Assembly: GCA_028819435.1 (NCBI GenBank)
Contig: JAPPLK010000114.1
Location: 53,823 to 93,283, forward strand
Reading direction: 5' to 3'
DNA from: Nitrospira sp.
GTDB taxonomy: Bacteria > Nitrospirota > Nitrospiria > Nitrospirales > UBA8639
DNA: 39,461 nt
Position 1 is the stretch's first letter. Every line of letters starts with the position of its first letter. Below, piece by piece: positions 16,647 to 25,108 of the stretch. Below the pieces are notes generated by a model. That model did no database searches. It worked only from the letters and a program-made list of their open reading frames with translations, and was not told the DNA's origin. Position numbers and translations under genes: made by a program.

Positions 16647-16916
16647 ATGAAAGTCACCGATCCTGAACGGTTGGAAATGTTGTATGAACGATTTTGCGAC
16701 GTCTGTCTGGTTGAGAAAGAAGTGTGGACGGAAATCTTCCTGCCGCGGCAAGTTGAAAAGGGAGTGATCCTGACGAACGTACAGGAGAAATACGAAGTGG
16801 TTATCGACGATCCGGAGATCGAGGATACGCTCGATGCCAACATCCCCCTCGGCAAATCCTCGTTACGCGCGGCCATTCAGGAATACAAGGATCACATCAG
16901 TTTTCACAAAACCTAG
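16647..16916 (+). CDS. Hypothetical protein, 89 residues, downstream of hyuB
   Basis: A small, acidic, soluble protein starting MKVTDPERLEMLYERFCDVC. AAGGAG lies about 10 bases before ATG 16647. It has one CDVC motif, no signal peptide and no membrane segment. I do not recognise the family. It is on the same strand as hyuAB but separated by about 100 bp of repeat DNA, so it may be transcribed separately. Confidence 0.6.
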   Translation: MKVTDPERLEMLYERFCDVCLVEKEVWTEIFLPRQVEKGVILTNVQEKYEVVIDDPEIEDTLDANIPLGKSSLRAAIQEYKDHISFHKT

Positions 16917-16928
16917 GCAGGGCAGGCC

Positions 16929-17018
16929 GGGACGGCATCCTTCGGCTCCGCTCAGGGCAGGCTCGGGCCGTCCCCTACAATGACTGTGATGTAGGGACAC
17001 CCCCCCCGTGGTTGTCCG
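16929..17018. repeat. Tandem GTAGGGG-type intergenic repeats
   Basis: GGGACGGC...GGGCCGTCCCCTAC (16929-16980, with a CTTCGGCTCCGCTCAGGG insert) is followed by a second, opposite-orientation unit, GTAGGGACAC...GTGGTTGTCC (16990-17018). They fill the convergent gap between the 89-residue gene and the TonB receptor gene. No other feature is seen in this gap. Confidence 0.65.
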
Positions 17019-17074
17019 TTGGATTTCAGATTGAGGAAAATGCCGGCGGCTCCGGATGCGTTTATCAAGGCCCT

Positions 17075-19039
17075 TCAGTGCGGCATCTCCCAATTGCCCT
17101 CCACCCCGAAGCGTACCCATGTGCCCGGGGCGCGGAACCCGAGAAAATCCTCGTACCTCACGTTGGTCAGATTGTCCACGGCCCCGAAGAGTTTCCATCC
17201 GTCGTTCAAGGCATAGGTGGTGGCGAGGTCTATTCGATAATATCCGGGCACCCTCGTTTGCGTTGTGGGAATTTGCAGGTCGAAGCGTTTGCCCGTGGCT
17301 TGGAGTTGGCTGCGTATGGTCAACGCGGGCGTGGCTCGTACGCGGATTGCGAAGCCGCCCGATGCCTTGGGACGGTTCCGTAGCGAGGCGTTTGTCCCCA
17401 AGATGCGGGCGTCCAGGTAGGTGAACCACCCTTGGACCGACACGTCCGGCAATGGGTTGGTCGCCACGTTCAATTCGATCCCCTGCGCCTTGACCTGGTT
17501 CAGATTGACCAGAAGGAAAGTCTGTTGTTTGGCAAGCACCGGGTCCAAGTCGATCTGATTGGAAAAGGTATTGTGGAACCAGGTCAGTTGGATTTCACTG
17601 TCCCAGATCGGGCTTGACCGGAGGATGCCCGCTTCCCACGCGGTACTGGATTCGGGAGTGAGGCGAGGATTTCCGATAATGGGATCGCCCAGGGCATTCA
17701 GGCTCGGCAATTTGAATCCTTGACCGTACGTTCCGTGGATAGTTGTTTGAGGGAACGGTTGAACGCTGACCCCAAGACGAGGAGTCGCCCTGAGCGGCAA
17801 ATCTTCCGGGCTGTCCACGCGAAGCCCTGCACTGAGCCGGACCTGCTCGTTGGGGGAAAAGATCGTTTCCAGAACCCCAGCCGGCGTGGCGCGGGATCGC
17901 TCGAAATCCGTGACGACTTGTGACGGCAACCCCAAGACGGTCAGGTCCTGAGTCCCGGTTCGCGTTCCGTTTTCGTGTACCAGTTGAACCCCGCCGGCGA
18001 TTTTCAATAAGCGGTTCAGGGATGCCCGTAGCGTCCAATGGAAACGCATCCGGGTAAAGTCCGTTCGGAACACCGTCGGCGGGATTCGGAACATTCCGGG
18101 TGCGGACAACACGCCAGGGTTGTCGACGCCCTGTTGCCGGTGGAGCACGTTGGCGGTCAGTTGATTCTCCCAGTTCGGCGTAAGCGGCAACGTCAGGTTA
18201 AACCCGGAAACGATTTCGTGCGTTCGTCGCTGTTCCGTCGAACGTAGAATGGCCAGGCGCGGACCGCCGCTGCCTTCGGGAAATGCACGGGTGTCGGTGT
18301 GCGTGTATTGTCCCGTCAGTTCGAGCTTGAACGAATCCGGACGCGACCAGTTCACATGGCCTCCGATGCTTCCGGATGCGAACCGGTTCCCCGTGACTTG
18401 TCCGTCGTCCCGCGTGAAGGCGGCTGACCCGGCGTAACGGAATCGGCCGGCAGCCCCCGACGCTTGGAGCACGCCGCGGGCGTAGCCCCATTGTCCTCCT
18501 TCCGCGCGGGCGACCAGTCGATCCGCCGTGCTTCCTTTTTGCGTAATGACGTTCACCGCGCCTGCCATGGCGTCGGAGCCGTAGAACACGGAGGCCGGGC
18601 CTTTGACGATTTCGATCCGTTCGATCCGTTCGGGCGTCAAGGAGGACAAATCCACGGAGCCGCCGCGCTGGTTCGTCGGATCGTTCAACGGCACGCCGTC
18701 CAACAGCACCATCGTATAGTTCGGATCACTCCCGCGGACGTAGAGTGAACCCAGGCCGCTCCGGCCTCCCATCGCATCCACGAAAATTCCGGGTGTTTGT
18801 TGCAAGAGGGTGCCCAACCTGTTGGGCTGTTGCAGGTCGTAACTCGTTCGCGTGAACACCGTGGTTTGAAGGGGCGTCTGCGATTGGTTCGTCGGAAGAG
18901 CCGTGGCCGTGACCAGCACGGGGTCGAGCGTTTCAACCGGGGGTTCTGCCAGCCCGGCTGACGGCAAGAGACCAAGCAGGCACCACAAGGCATTGATGCC
19001 GGTCAACAAGGATTGCTTACGAAGTTCCTTTCTTCTCAT
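17075..19039 (-). CDS. TonB-dependent outer-membrane receptor (BtuB/siderophore-like)
   Basis: A 654-residue outer-membrane beta-barrel that imports a ligand using TonB energy. A signal peptide (ALWCLLGLLPSAGLA) is followed by a TonB-box-like LDPVLVTAT. The plug domain has LLQQTPGIFVDAMGGRSG, LYVRGSDPNYTMVLLDGVP, LTPERIERIEIVKGPASVFY and GAVNVITQKG. The 22-strand barrel follows and ends NLTNVRYEDFLGFRAPG...VEGNWEMPH. The lack of a terminal Phe is slightly unusual. I chose ATG 19039; the frame continues about 50 codons upstream without family-like sequence and would overlap the divergent transporter gene. The ligand (vitamin B12, siderophore or other) is not apparent, and no ABC importer or cobalamin riboswitch is adjacent. 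Confidence 0.93.
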   Translation of the reverse strand: MRRKELRKQSLLTGINALWCLLGLLPSAGLAEPPVETLDPVLVTATALPTNQSQTPLQTTVFTRTSYDLQQPNRLGTLLQQTPGIFVDAMGGRSGLGSLYVRGSDPNYTMVLLDGVPLNDPTNQRGGSVDLSSLTPERIERIEIVKGPASVFYGSDAMAGAVNVITQKGSTADRLVARAEGGQWGYARGVLQASGAAGRFRYAGSAAFTRDDGQVTGNRFASGSIGGHVNWSRPDSFKLELTGQYTHTDTRAFPEGSGGPRLAILRSTEQRRTHEIVSGFNLTLPLTPNWENQLTANVLHRQQGVDNPGVLSAPGMFRIPPTVFRTDFTRMRFHWTLRASLNRLLKIAGGVQLVHENGTRTGTQDLTVLGLPSQVVTDFERSRATPAGVLETIFSPNEQVRLSAGLRVDSPEDLPLRATPRLGVSVQPFPQTTIHGTYGQGFKLPSLNALGDPIIGNPRLTPESSTAWEAGILRSSPIWDSEIQLTWFHNTFSNQIDLDPVLAKQQTFLLVNLNQVKAQGIELNVATNPLPDVSVQGWFTYLDARILGTNASLRNRPKASGGFAIRVRATPALTIRSQLQATGKRFDLQIPTTQTRVPGYYRIDLATTYALNDGWKLFGAVDNLTNVRYEDFLGFRAPGTWVRFGVEGNWEMPH

Positions 19040-19136
19040 CAACCGCCGATCTGTGTTATACACACCCGTTCTTCCGTAACCGTCCCGCCCTTTCACATCG
19101 GAAAGACCATCTGCCGGGGGTAGTCGAGGTGTCGTC

Positions 19137-20480
19137 TTGAGCAACACCCCATACCGTACAGGGCCCGAACGTTCGAGCCGGATGCCGTCCTGCATTCCGT
19201 TCCTGATCGTGAACGAAGCTGCCGAGCGCTTCAGTTTCTACGGCATGCGTACGATCCTGATCATCTTCATGACCCAATACCTCCTGAATGCTGACGGCGC
19301 CCTGGACGTGATGAGTGAGCCCGAAGCGCGATCCTATTACCATCTTTTTACGTCAGCGGTCTATTTTTTCCCGGTCATCGGGGCCGTGATTGCAGACGTC
19401 TGGTTCGGGAAGTATTGCACGATCATGTCGTTATCGCTGGTATATTGCCTGGGGCATTTGGCCCTCGCAGTGGATCAGACCAGGCTCGGCCTGGCCGTGG
19501 GGCTGACGCTGATTGCCGTGGGTTCCGGAGGCATCAAACCCTGTGTCTCCGCGAACCTCGGGGACCAATTCAGTTCGACCAACAGTCACCTGCTCAGCAA
19601 GGCCTTTTACTGGTTTTATTTTGCGATCAACTTCGGCGCGGGGATTTCCACGCTCCTGACCCCGTGGCTGCTCAACCATATCGGGCCCCACCTGGCCTTT
19701 GGCGTGCCCGGGCTGTTGATGCTGCTGGCGACGTGGGTGTTCTGGTTGGGACGGCGGGATTACGCGCATATCCCAGCCAAGGGAACCGCGTTTCTGCAGG
19801 AATTGTTGACGCGCGACAGCCTGCTGGCCATGTGGCGGCTTACGCCGATCTACCTGTTTGTGGCCGTGTTTTGGGCGCTCTATGACCAAACCGGGTCGGC
19901 GTGGGTCCTCCAAGCCAGAAACATGGATCTCTATTGGATGGGGGTGGAATGGCTCCCGTCGCAAATTCAGTTCGTCAATCCGTTTTTGATCATGCTCCTC
20001 ATCCCGGTGTTTGCCTACGGCGTCTATCCCGCAGTCGACAGGGTGTTTCCCCTGACGCCCTTGCGGAAGATCAGCATCGGGTTTTTTGTGACGGTGATCG
20101 CCTTCGTGATTTCCGCGGTGATCGAGATGCAGATTGTCTCGGGGCTACGGCCGAATATCTCGTGGCAAATCGCGGCGTTCACGGTTATCACCGCTGCGGA
20201 GGTCATGGTTTCGATCACGTGTCTGGAATTTTCCTACACCCAGGCGCCCAAGGCCTTGAAATCGTTCGTGATGGCACTTTTTCTCTTGTCGGTCTCCCTG
20301 GGGAACGCCTTTACCTCGCTGGTGAATTATTTCATTCAGAATGACGACGGCAGCGTACGGCTGGAGGGCCCGGATTATTATTGGTTTTTCACGGCGGTCA
20401 TGCTGGGCGTGTCGATGCTTTTCATCGTCGTAGCCAAGCGCTACAAAGGCCGAACGTATCTTCAGGGCGGGGACGCCTAG
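19137..20480 (+). CDS. POT-family (PTR2) proton-coupled peptide transporter
   Basis: A 447-residue inner-membrane symporter of the major facilitator superfamily, importing di/tripeptides or related solutes with protons. The family signature NEAAERFSFYGMRTILIIF is near the N-terminus, followed by FFPVIGAVIADVWFGKY, GSGGIKPCVSANLGDQF, KAFYWFYFAINFGAG and about 12 hydrophobic segments. The start is taken as TTG 19137 because the following residues (SNTPYRTGPERSSRMPS) match the N-termini usual in this family; the ATG at 19182 is the alternative. The promoter must lie in the 97-bp gap shared with the divergent TonB receptor. Substrate preference is unknown. Confidence 0.92.
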   Translation: MSNTPYRTGPERSSRMPSCIPFLIVNEAAERFSFYGMRTILIIFMTQYLLNADGALDVMSEPEARSYYHLFTSAVYFFPVIGAVIADVWFGKYCTIMSLSLVYCLGHLALAVDQTRLGLAVGLTLIAVGSGGIKPCVSANLGDQFSSTNSHLLSKAFYWFYFAINFGAGISTLLTPWLLNHIGPHLAFGVPGLLMLLATWVFWLGRRDYAHIPAKGTAFLQELLTRDSLLAMWRLTPIYLFVAVFWALYDQTGSAWVLQARNMDLYWMGVEWLPSQIQFVNPFLIMLLIPVFAYGVYPAVDRVFPLTPLRKISIGFFVTVIAFVISAVIEMQIVSGLRPNISWQIAAFTVITAAEVMVSITCLEFSYTQAPKALKSFVMALFLLSVSLGNAFTSLVNYFIQNDDGSVRLEGPDYYWFFTAVMLGVSMLFIVVAKRYKGRTYLQGGDA

Positions 20481-20875
20481 CAATGTTCGGTCATTCGCTG
20501 ACCATTTCCGCTTTTCTTTTTCCGTCTGACGCCGGCACCCGCGGTTTTGCCGTTGTAGGGGACGGCCCCTGTGCCGTCCCGAATGAACCGCATGACCTCC
20601 CCCCGGACAACCACAGGGGGTTGTCCCTACATCATAAGGAACCCCTGATTTAATGCGCTATCGGGCGCATGGCTGCGTTGTGTCCTCACCTATCTCTCTG
20701 ATAGGATTCAGGTTTCGCTCCGGGACGCCTTGCCCTGCATCCCGCTATCACAATAAATCAGAGGTTCCCATAATCATATTTGTAGGGGTGGACCTGCGTG
20801 TCTGCCCTCCCTGCATGCGGTCGGCCCCTGCTTCCGTCAACGAGTATCGGAACACAGACACGTCTGACCGGACAA
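20481..20875. other. 395-bp intergenic region made mostly of repeats
   Basis: This gap between the POT transporter and the DUF6445-like gene has no credible gene. It holds two GTAGGGG-type repeats in opposite orientation (20553-20580 and 20604-20632), a complete MITE-like element (20638-20769), and a further unit, GTAGGGGTGGACCTGCGTGTCTGCCC (20783-20808). The remaining about 65 bp before 20875 shows nothing I recognise. Several transposition or repeat-spread events have stacked in one neutral site. Confidence 0.7.
20638..20769. mobile_element. MITE-like non-autonomous element, 132 bp, with inverted ends and target duplication
   Basis: The left end GGAACCCCTGATTTA (20638-20652) and right end TAAATCAGAGGTTCC (20755-20769) are inverted repeats with one mismatch in 15. 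The element is flanked by a perfect direct repeat CATAA (20633-20637 and 20770-20774), consistent with target-site duplication. There is no transposase gene, so it would need one in trans. The ends resemble IS5-family ends from memory (inference). Its interior 41 nt at 20712-20752 recur exactly, inverted, at 39413-39453. Confidence 0.8.
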
Positions 20876-21676
20876 TCAGGGTCTGGGGTTCTGACTCAGA
20901 TACAGGACCTGGTTGACCCGGAAGGCCTGGGTGTACTGGTCGGTCGTGATGTGCTGTGAATGAAAGCAGCGCCCGTCGAAAATGATCAGCCGGTTGGGCT
21001 TCATGCGGATGAGGAAGAGGAGTTCCCAATAGGCGTTGCCGTCATTGATATAGGTATTGTCCCGGTTGGCGAATAACGGGTTGAAGATCATGCTGTTCTG
21101 AAAATTTTCATACCCCTCCGCACTGTTGAGAAATTCATCGCTGAGTTCCAGCCTGTCGGCCAGTTCGCGGATTTCCCTGTCCGGCACGATGGGTACCCGT
21201 TCCAACCCCGTGGGCACGTGACGGTACAGGCCGGTTCCACCCATGCAGGATTCAGCCGGGTTCAGGTAGACCATGGCGGTCACGTCCTGGTCGATATGGG
21301 GTTGACGTTGCCCGACGTTGAGGCGGTACTGGTGGTTGGTGATGCCCTGAAACACGACCGGCTGGGGGTCGAAAAACGGGTAGAGTTTCATGCCCCAGAA
21401 CTCACTGATCGCATCCACGATCGTCCCGGTCCCGACGTTGACCGAAGCCCGAACGCCGGGAAAGTTGCCGACTATCTCGAAGCGATCGGTATACGGTAAT
21501 TCCAGGGCCCGTTGCAGGACCAGGTCGGGATACAGGTAGAACCCGTCGACCATGACGACCTTGTGGCGGCCTAGGCCGGCGTGTTCGACGGAGACTTGAC
21601 AGTCGGGATTGATCGCAAAGGTTTCAGGGGAGGGTGGCACGAGCGACTCCCTGTCCACGTGACGGGTTTCCGCCAT
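20876..21676 (-). CDS. DUF6445-like putative Fe(II)/2-oxoglutarate-dependent oxygenase
   Basis: A 266-residue cytoplasmic protein resembling the DUF6445 family. It shows the elements expected of a cupin-fold Fe(II)/2OG oxygenase: PHIDQD (His127 and Asp129 as HxD metal ligands), then MVYLNP and GGTGLYRH, a distal His (239 or 242 in RCFHSQHIT) and Arg253 in FRVNQVLYLS as a possible 2-oxoglutarate contact. DUF6445 members are often found with biosynthetic genes, so it may hydroxylate an amino acid, peptide or small metabolite (inference). It starts at ATG 21676, 152 bases from the divergent PLP decarboxylase gene, which suggests a shared promoter region and pathway. No experimental function is known to me. 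Confidence 0.65.
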   Translation of the reverse strand: MAETRHVDRESLVPPSPETFAINPDCQVSVEHAGLGRHKVVMVDGFYLYPDLVLQRALELPYTDRFEIVGNFPGVRASVNVGTGTIVDAISEFWGMKLYPFFDPQPVVFQGITNHQYRLNVGQRQPHIDQDVTAMVYLNPAESCMGGTGLYRHVPTGLERVPIVPDREIRELADRLELSDEFLNSAEGYENFQNSMIFNPLFANRDNTYINDGNAYWELLFLIRMKPNRLIIFDGRCFHSQHITTDQYTQAFRVNQVLYLSQNPRP

Positions 21677-21828
21677 GGTGCGCCATCGGATTCCCTTGCG
21701 TCAACGGGATTGGCTTTGCTACCTCATGGCGTCGCGTCGTCAATCATCGTGGCTCTCCGTGGTACAATAAAGTACCATGCGATTTTGCGTGTCACTCATC
21801 CACGATTTCCTTGAGGAAGGAACAAGGC

Positions 21829-23469
21829 ATGACTGCTCCGTACCGCGACCTGCTGGCCACGATCCGCGTCTGTTTTCCGCAGCCGATTTCCAACCGTGTT
21901 CATGACAGCTATTTTGTCCATAGCGTCATGCGTGCGATGGATGCGGTGGACGCATTGAAAAGCGAGCGGCCTATTCTGGGGCAGCGCACGCCCCTGGATT
22001 ACGACAAGGCCCGGGAAGCGAGTCTTTCCGAGGGCGGGATGAGCGTCGAGGAAGTCACCGCCGAACTGGTGTCGTATTGTTCGGGATTGACCATTCCCGG
22101 ACATCCCCATACGCAACAGAACGTGATCCCTCCACCGACCATCTCCTCGCTGATCGGGGTGCTCCTGGCTTCCTTGTATAACCCCAATCTCGGGTGGGAC
22201 GAATACAGCCATCGCCTGGCCCTGGCAGAAGTGGAGATGGTGGCGATGACCGCGCGTCTCGTGGGATACGAGCCGTCACGCGCAGGGGGAGTGTTCACCT
22301 TCGGCGGGACCGGCACAACGCTCTACGGGGCCAAGATCGGGTTGGAGAAAGCGATTCCCGGCGCCATGGCATCGGGAGTGCAGGAGGGAGCCGTCATTTT
22401 TGCCAGCGAGTCCAGTCATTACTGCCGGTACAACATTGCAGGATGGTTGGGCCTCGGAGCCAACAGCGTCATCACGGTTTCGACGGACTCACGGAACGCC
22501 ATGAACGTCGAGATCTTTCGGGAGCAGGCCAGGGGAGTTCTTCAACGGGGTGGAAAAATCGCCGCGATTATCGTCACCATGGGGACCACGGATGCCTTTG
22601 GACTCGATGACCTGGCCGCCATCGTGGCCGTCCGCGATGAATTGGTGGAAGAATTTCAACTTCCGTACCAACCCCACGTTCACGCTGATGCCGTCATCGG
22701 CTGGGCCTGGTCGGTGTTCAACGACTATGATTTTGAGGGCAACCCTTTGGGATTCCGACCGCGAACTCTTCGTGCGTTGGCAGGGGCTCGTCTTGCCATC
22801 CATGGTTTGTACCTGGCTGACAGCGTGGGGATCGATTTTCATAAATCGGGGTTTGCTCCCTATATCTCGAGCCTGGTGTTGTTCAAGAATTATGACGACC
22901 TGGCCTTGATTCACCGGCCCCAAGAGCAGATGCCGTACCTTTATCAGTTCGGCACCCATCGTCCGGGTATGTACACCGTCGAGACTTCCCGGGCGGGCGG
23001 GGGGATTCTTGCAGCCTTGGCGAACATGAAACTATTCGGGAAGCAAGGCCTGCAAGTCATCATTGGCCACATTGTCGAGATGTCTCAATTGCTCCGTGAA
23101 CATTTGGAGGGGAATAATAGCACCACGGTCCTGAACCGGGAGAATTTCGGCCCGGTGACGCTGTTTCGGGTTTATCCGCGCGGGATCGACACCTTCCGGA
23201 TCAAAGAGGAGGAAAGCACGGACGTGGCCTATCGAGAGACGTTGCAATCGCACAATGAGTATAACCGGAAGGTGTTCCAATACGTCCATCAAGAGGCGAT
23301 GGAAGGTCGGGGCGCGGTGTTGTCCTTAACGGATTGCTATCGCGTCTCGGACTATGGAGAGCCGATCGTGGCGCTGAAGTCCTTTATCCTTTCCCCGTTT
23401 GTGGATGAAGAAGGGATCGAAGTGGTCGTGCAGAAGGTGTTGGAAGCCCGGAACCGGATCGAGGAGTAG
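21829..23469 (+). CDS. PLP-dependent group II amino-acid decarboxylase
   Basis: A 546-residue fold-type I PLP enzyme of the glutamate/tyrosine/aromatic-amino-acid decarboxylase group. It shows GVFTFGGTGTTLYGAKIG (phosphate-binding region), HVHADAVIGWAW (His285 and Asp287 for PLP) and the Schiff-base Lys339 in GIDFHKSGFAPY. It would convert an amino acid to an amine and CO2; the substrate is unknown. I chose ATG 21829, with GGAAGGAA about 8 bases upstream; the frame runs 65 codons further upstream without family-like sequence. It is divergent from the DUF6445-like gene and convergent with the secreted hypothetical, with 17 bases between stops. The GFAPYISSLVLFKN region after the lysine differs from textbook GAD sequences, so this is probably a distinct subfamily. 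Confidence 0.88.
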   Translation: MTAPYRDLLATIRVCFPQPISNRVHDSYFVHSVMRAMDAVDALKSERPILGQRTPLDYDKAREASLSEGGMSVEEVTAELVSYCSGLTIPGHPHTQQNVIPPPTISSLIGVLLASLYNPNLGWDEYSHRLALAEVEMVAMTARLVGYEPSRAGGVFTFGGTGTTLYGAKIGLEKAIPGAMASGVQEGAVIFASESSHYCRYNIAGWLGLGANSVITVSTDSRNAMNVEIFREQARGVLQRGGKIAAIIVTMGTTDAFGLDDLAAIVAVRDELVEEFQLPYQPHVHADAVIGWAWSVFNDYDFEGNPLGFRPRTLRALAGARLAIHGLYLADSVGIDFHKSGFAPYISSLVLFKNYDDLALIHRPQEQMPYLYQFGTHRPGMYTVETSRAGGGILAALANMKLFGKQGLQVIIGHIVEMSQLLREHLEGNNSTTVLNRENFGPVTLFRVYPRGIDTFRIKEEESTDVAYRETLQSHNEYNRKVFQYVHQEAMEGRGAVLSLTDCYRVSDYGEPIVALKSFILSPFVDEEGIEVVVQKVLEARNRIEE

Positions 23470-23486
23470 CTCTCCGCCGTTGCGGC

Positions 23487-24008
23487 CTAGTGCGTGTGAT
23501 CGCTCAACAGGTCGAGAAAGCGCGGCGCCAGGATGCGGCTCTGAATCATCAGCAATCCACGTTCTCCCAGTTCCCGGTAACTCAGGCTGATCTCGGTTTC
23601 ATCGAGACGCCAGGAGTACTCCTGGTTCAGCCCCCGGATCATCGAGCCGCGGTTGTGTTGAAGTTTCCCGTATGCCGATTCCAACGCCTGCTTGATCCGG
23701 TTGTGCGTGTCTTCGCTACGGTACCGGATCATCACCCGGGCAAATTGGGTATCAATGGCATAGAGCTTGATGGCCTCCACCGGTCCATTCGCAAAACGCG
23801 GTAGGCCTTCCTTGTATCCATAAATGTCGACTCGACCATCAGGCTCGACGAGGACAAGTTGAGGAAGTTCCGCCAGCGTACTTCCCCAGGGAATCCCCTG
23901 AAATCCCGGTTCAGGCACGGCCGCCGGCTTTGCAGCGAGAAGCAATGCAGGCAACCAGAGGAAGAAAACCGATAGCGGAACGAGGTACGGAACGCGACGT
24001 GGCGCCAT
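23487..24008 (-). CDS. Secreted hypothetical protein, 173 residues
   Basis: A signal peptide (VPLSVFFLWLPALLLAAKPA) precedes a compact domain beginning GFQGIPWGSTLAELPQL, a pattern common to small periplasmic hypotheticals. It continues with DIYGYKEGLP and an alpha-helical NRIKQALESAYGKL. There are no cysteines in the mature part and no catalytic motif I can name. The start is ATG 24008. The function is unknown; the location is probably periplasmic. Confidence 0.75.
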   Translation of the reverse strand: MAPRRVPYLVPLSVFFLWLPALLLAAKPAAVPEPGFQGIPWGSTLAELPQLVLVEPDGRVDIYGYKEGLPRFANGPVEAIKLYAIDTQFARVMIRYRSEDTHNRIKQALESAYGKLQHNRGSMIRGLNQEYSWRLDETEISLSYRELGERGLLMIQSRILAPRFLDLLSDHTH

Positions 24009-24060
24009 TCCGCTACCCTATCATCCCGGCATAAAAATATCCAGCAACACCCTGAGTTGG

Positions 24061-24142
24061 TCATCCTGAGCGTAGCGAAGGATCTGCTTTTACAAGCGTT
24101 CAATGGCGGCAACGGCGAGATTCCTCGCGACGCTCGGAATGA
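24061..24142. repeat. Dispersed TCATCCTGAGCG...CGCTCGGAATGA repeat
   Basis: The arms TCATCCTGAGCG (24061-24072) and CGCTCGGAATGA (24131-24142) are imperfect inverted repeats enclosing GTAGCGAAGGATCT and GAGATTCCTCGC. This form of repeat is widespread in several bacterial phyla. A related CCTG-GCGTAGCGAAGCGAAGTCGAAGG sequence lies at 32397-32440. Confidence 0.7.
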
Positions 24143-24163
24143 CAATTCGCGTGCGGAAGGGAA

Positions 24164-25108
24164 TCAGAAGGCCGCGTTGGCAGGGACCGGCACGGCATGA
24201 AAGTCATCTTGTCCGATAAGATCGGCCAGTTCGCTGACATACTTCTCCGGAGGTCCAACCAGCGTCCAGGCTTCGCGGTTGTCCATGATCGCCTGGACGA
24301 GTTGCGTATGAAAACGATGGCCTGAGCATTTACCGACAATATGGCCGATGACGTGGATACCCAGCAGAGACAGGTCACCGATGAGGTCCAATACCTTATG
24401 GCGAACGCATTCGTCCGGGAAACGAAGTGCTCCTTCATTCATAATGCCGGTATCCGAAAACACGATGGTATTGTCCAAGGACCCGCCTTGTCCCAATCCG
24501 CGAGCCCATAAGGCTTCAACTTCATGCGAAAACGCAAAAGTCCGGGCATGTGCAATATTGGCTTCGAAGTCCGCCGTCGCCCACTCATGTTCATACGTTT
24601 GTTGCTGGACCAACTCATGATCGAAGTCGATCGTATAGGTGATCTTGGGAAATAAAGCGGGAAGAATGGAAATCCCTCGATTGCCGTCACCGACGTGAAT
24701 GGGTTCTACAATTTTGAGATAGGCCTTAGGGCGTTCCTGTGGGAGAATTCCGGCGAGGCGAATGAGTTTGACAAAGGGGGCCGCACTGCCGTCCATTGCC
24801 GGAACTTCCTCTGAATCGATATCGATGAAGGCATTGTCGACTCCCAATCCCCAGAGAGCCGAGAGCACGTGTTCGGTCGTTTGAATTTGGAATCCATTGG
24901 ACCCAACCACGGTGCAAAGTTCCGTCGATCTTAGATTGCGAATCGACGCCTGGCACGTCTCGACGTGACCGTTGACTTTTCGCCGGAACACAATGCCGTT
25001 GTCCACGGGCGCCGGGGAAAGACTGACCTTCGAAGGACGTCCAGAATGAAGTCCGACTCCGGATGCGGAGATCGTTTGCTCAATGGTCTGTTGCCGTTGT
25101 CCGAACAT
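24164..25108 (-). CDS. lpxC: UDP-3-O-acyl-N-acetylglucosamine deacetylase
   Basis: LpxC is the zinc amidase that commits UDP-acyl-GlcNAc to lipid A synthesis. At 314 residues it has the family length. Motifs visible: ASGVGLHSGRP, TTEHVLSALWGLGVDN with zinc ligand His80, EEVPAMDGSAAPFV, RHKVLDLIGDLSLLG (second zinc His plus the following Asp), and the general acid/base His in GKCSGHRFH. The protein shows the organism makes lipid A. The start is ATG 25108; a TTG 18 bases upstream (25126) is in frame, but GGAGAAG before the ATG supports the shorter form. The 5' region is strikingly AT-rich and contains palindromes described separately. Confidence 0.96.
   Translation of the reverse strand: MFGQRQQTIEQTISASGVGLHSGRPSKVSLSPAPVDNGIVFRRKVNGHVETCQASIRNLRSTELCTVVGSNGFQIQTTEHVLSALWGLGVDNAFIDIDSEEVPAMDGSAAPFVKLIRLAGILPQERPKAYLKIVEPIHVGDGNRGISILPALFPKITYTIDFDHELVQQQTYEHEWATADFEANIAHARTFAFSHEVEALWARGLGQGGSLDNTIVFSDTGIMNEGALRFPDECVRHKVLDLIGDLSLLGIHVIGHIVGKCSGHRFHTQLVQAIMDNREAWTLVGPPEKYVSELADLIGQDDFHAVPVPANAAF

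Noticed and set aside
19040-19136. Possible cobalamin riboswitch upstream of the TonB receptor
   Set aside because: The 97-bp gap has no B12-box-like sequence or room for the full aptamer.
21634-21828. Upstream extension of the PLP decarboxylase frame
   Set aside because: It lacks family-like residues and overlaps the start region of the divergent gene; the ATG at 21829 has a good ribosome-binding site.
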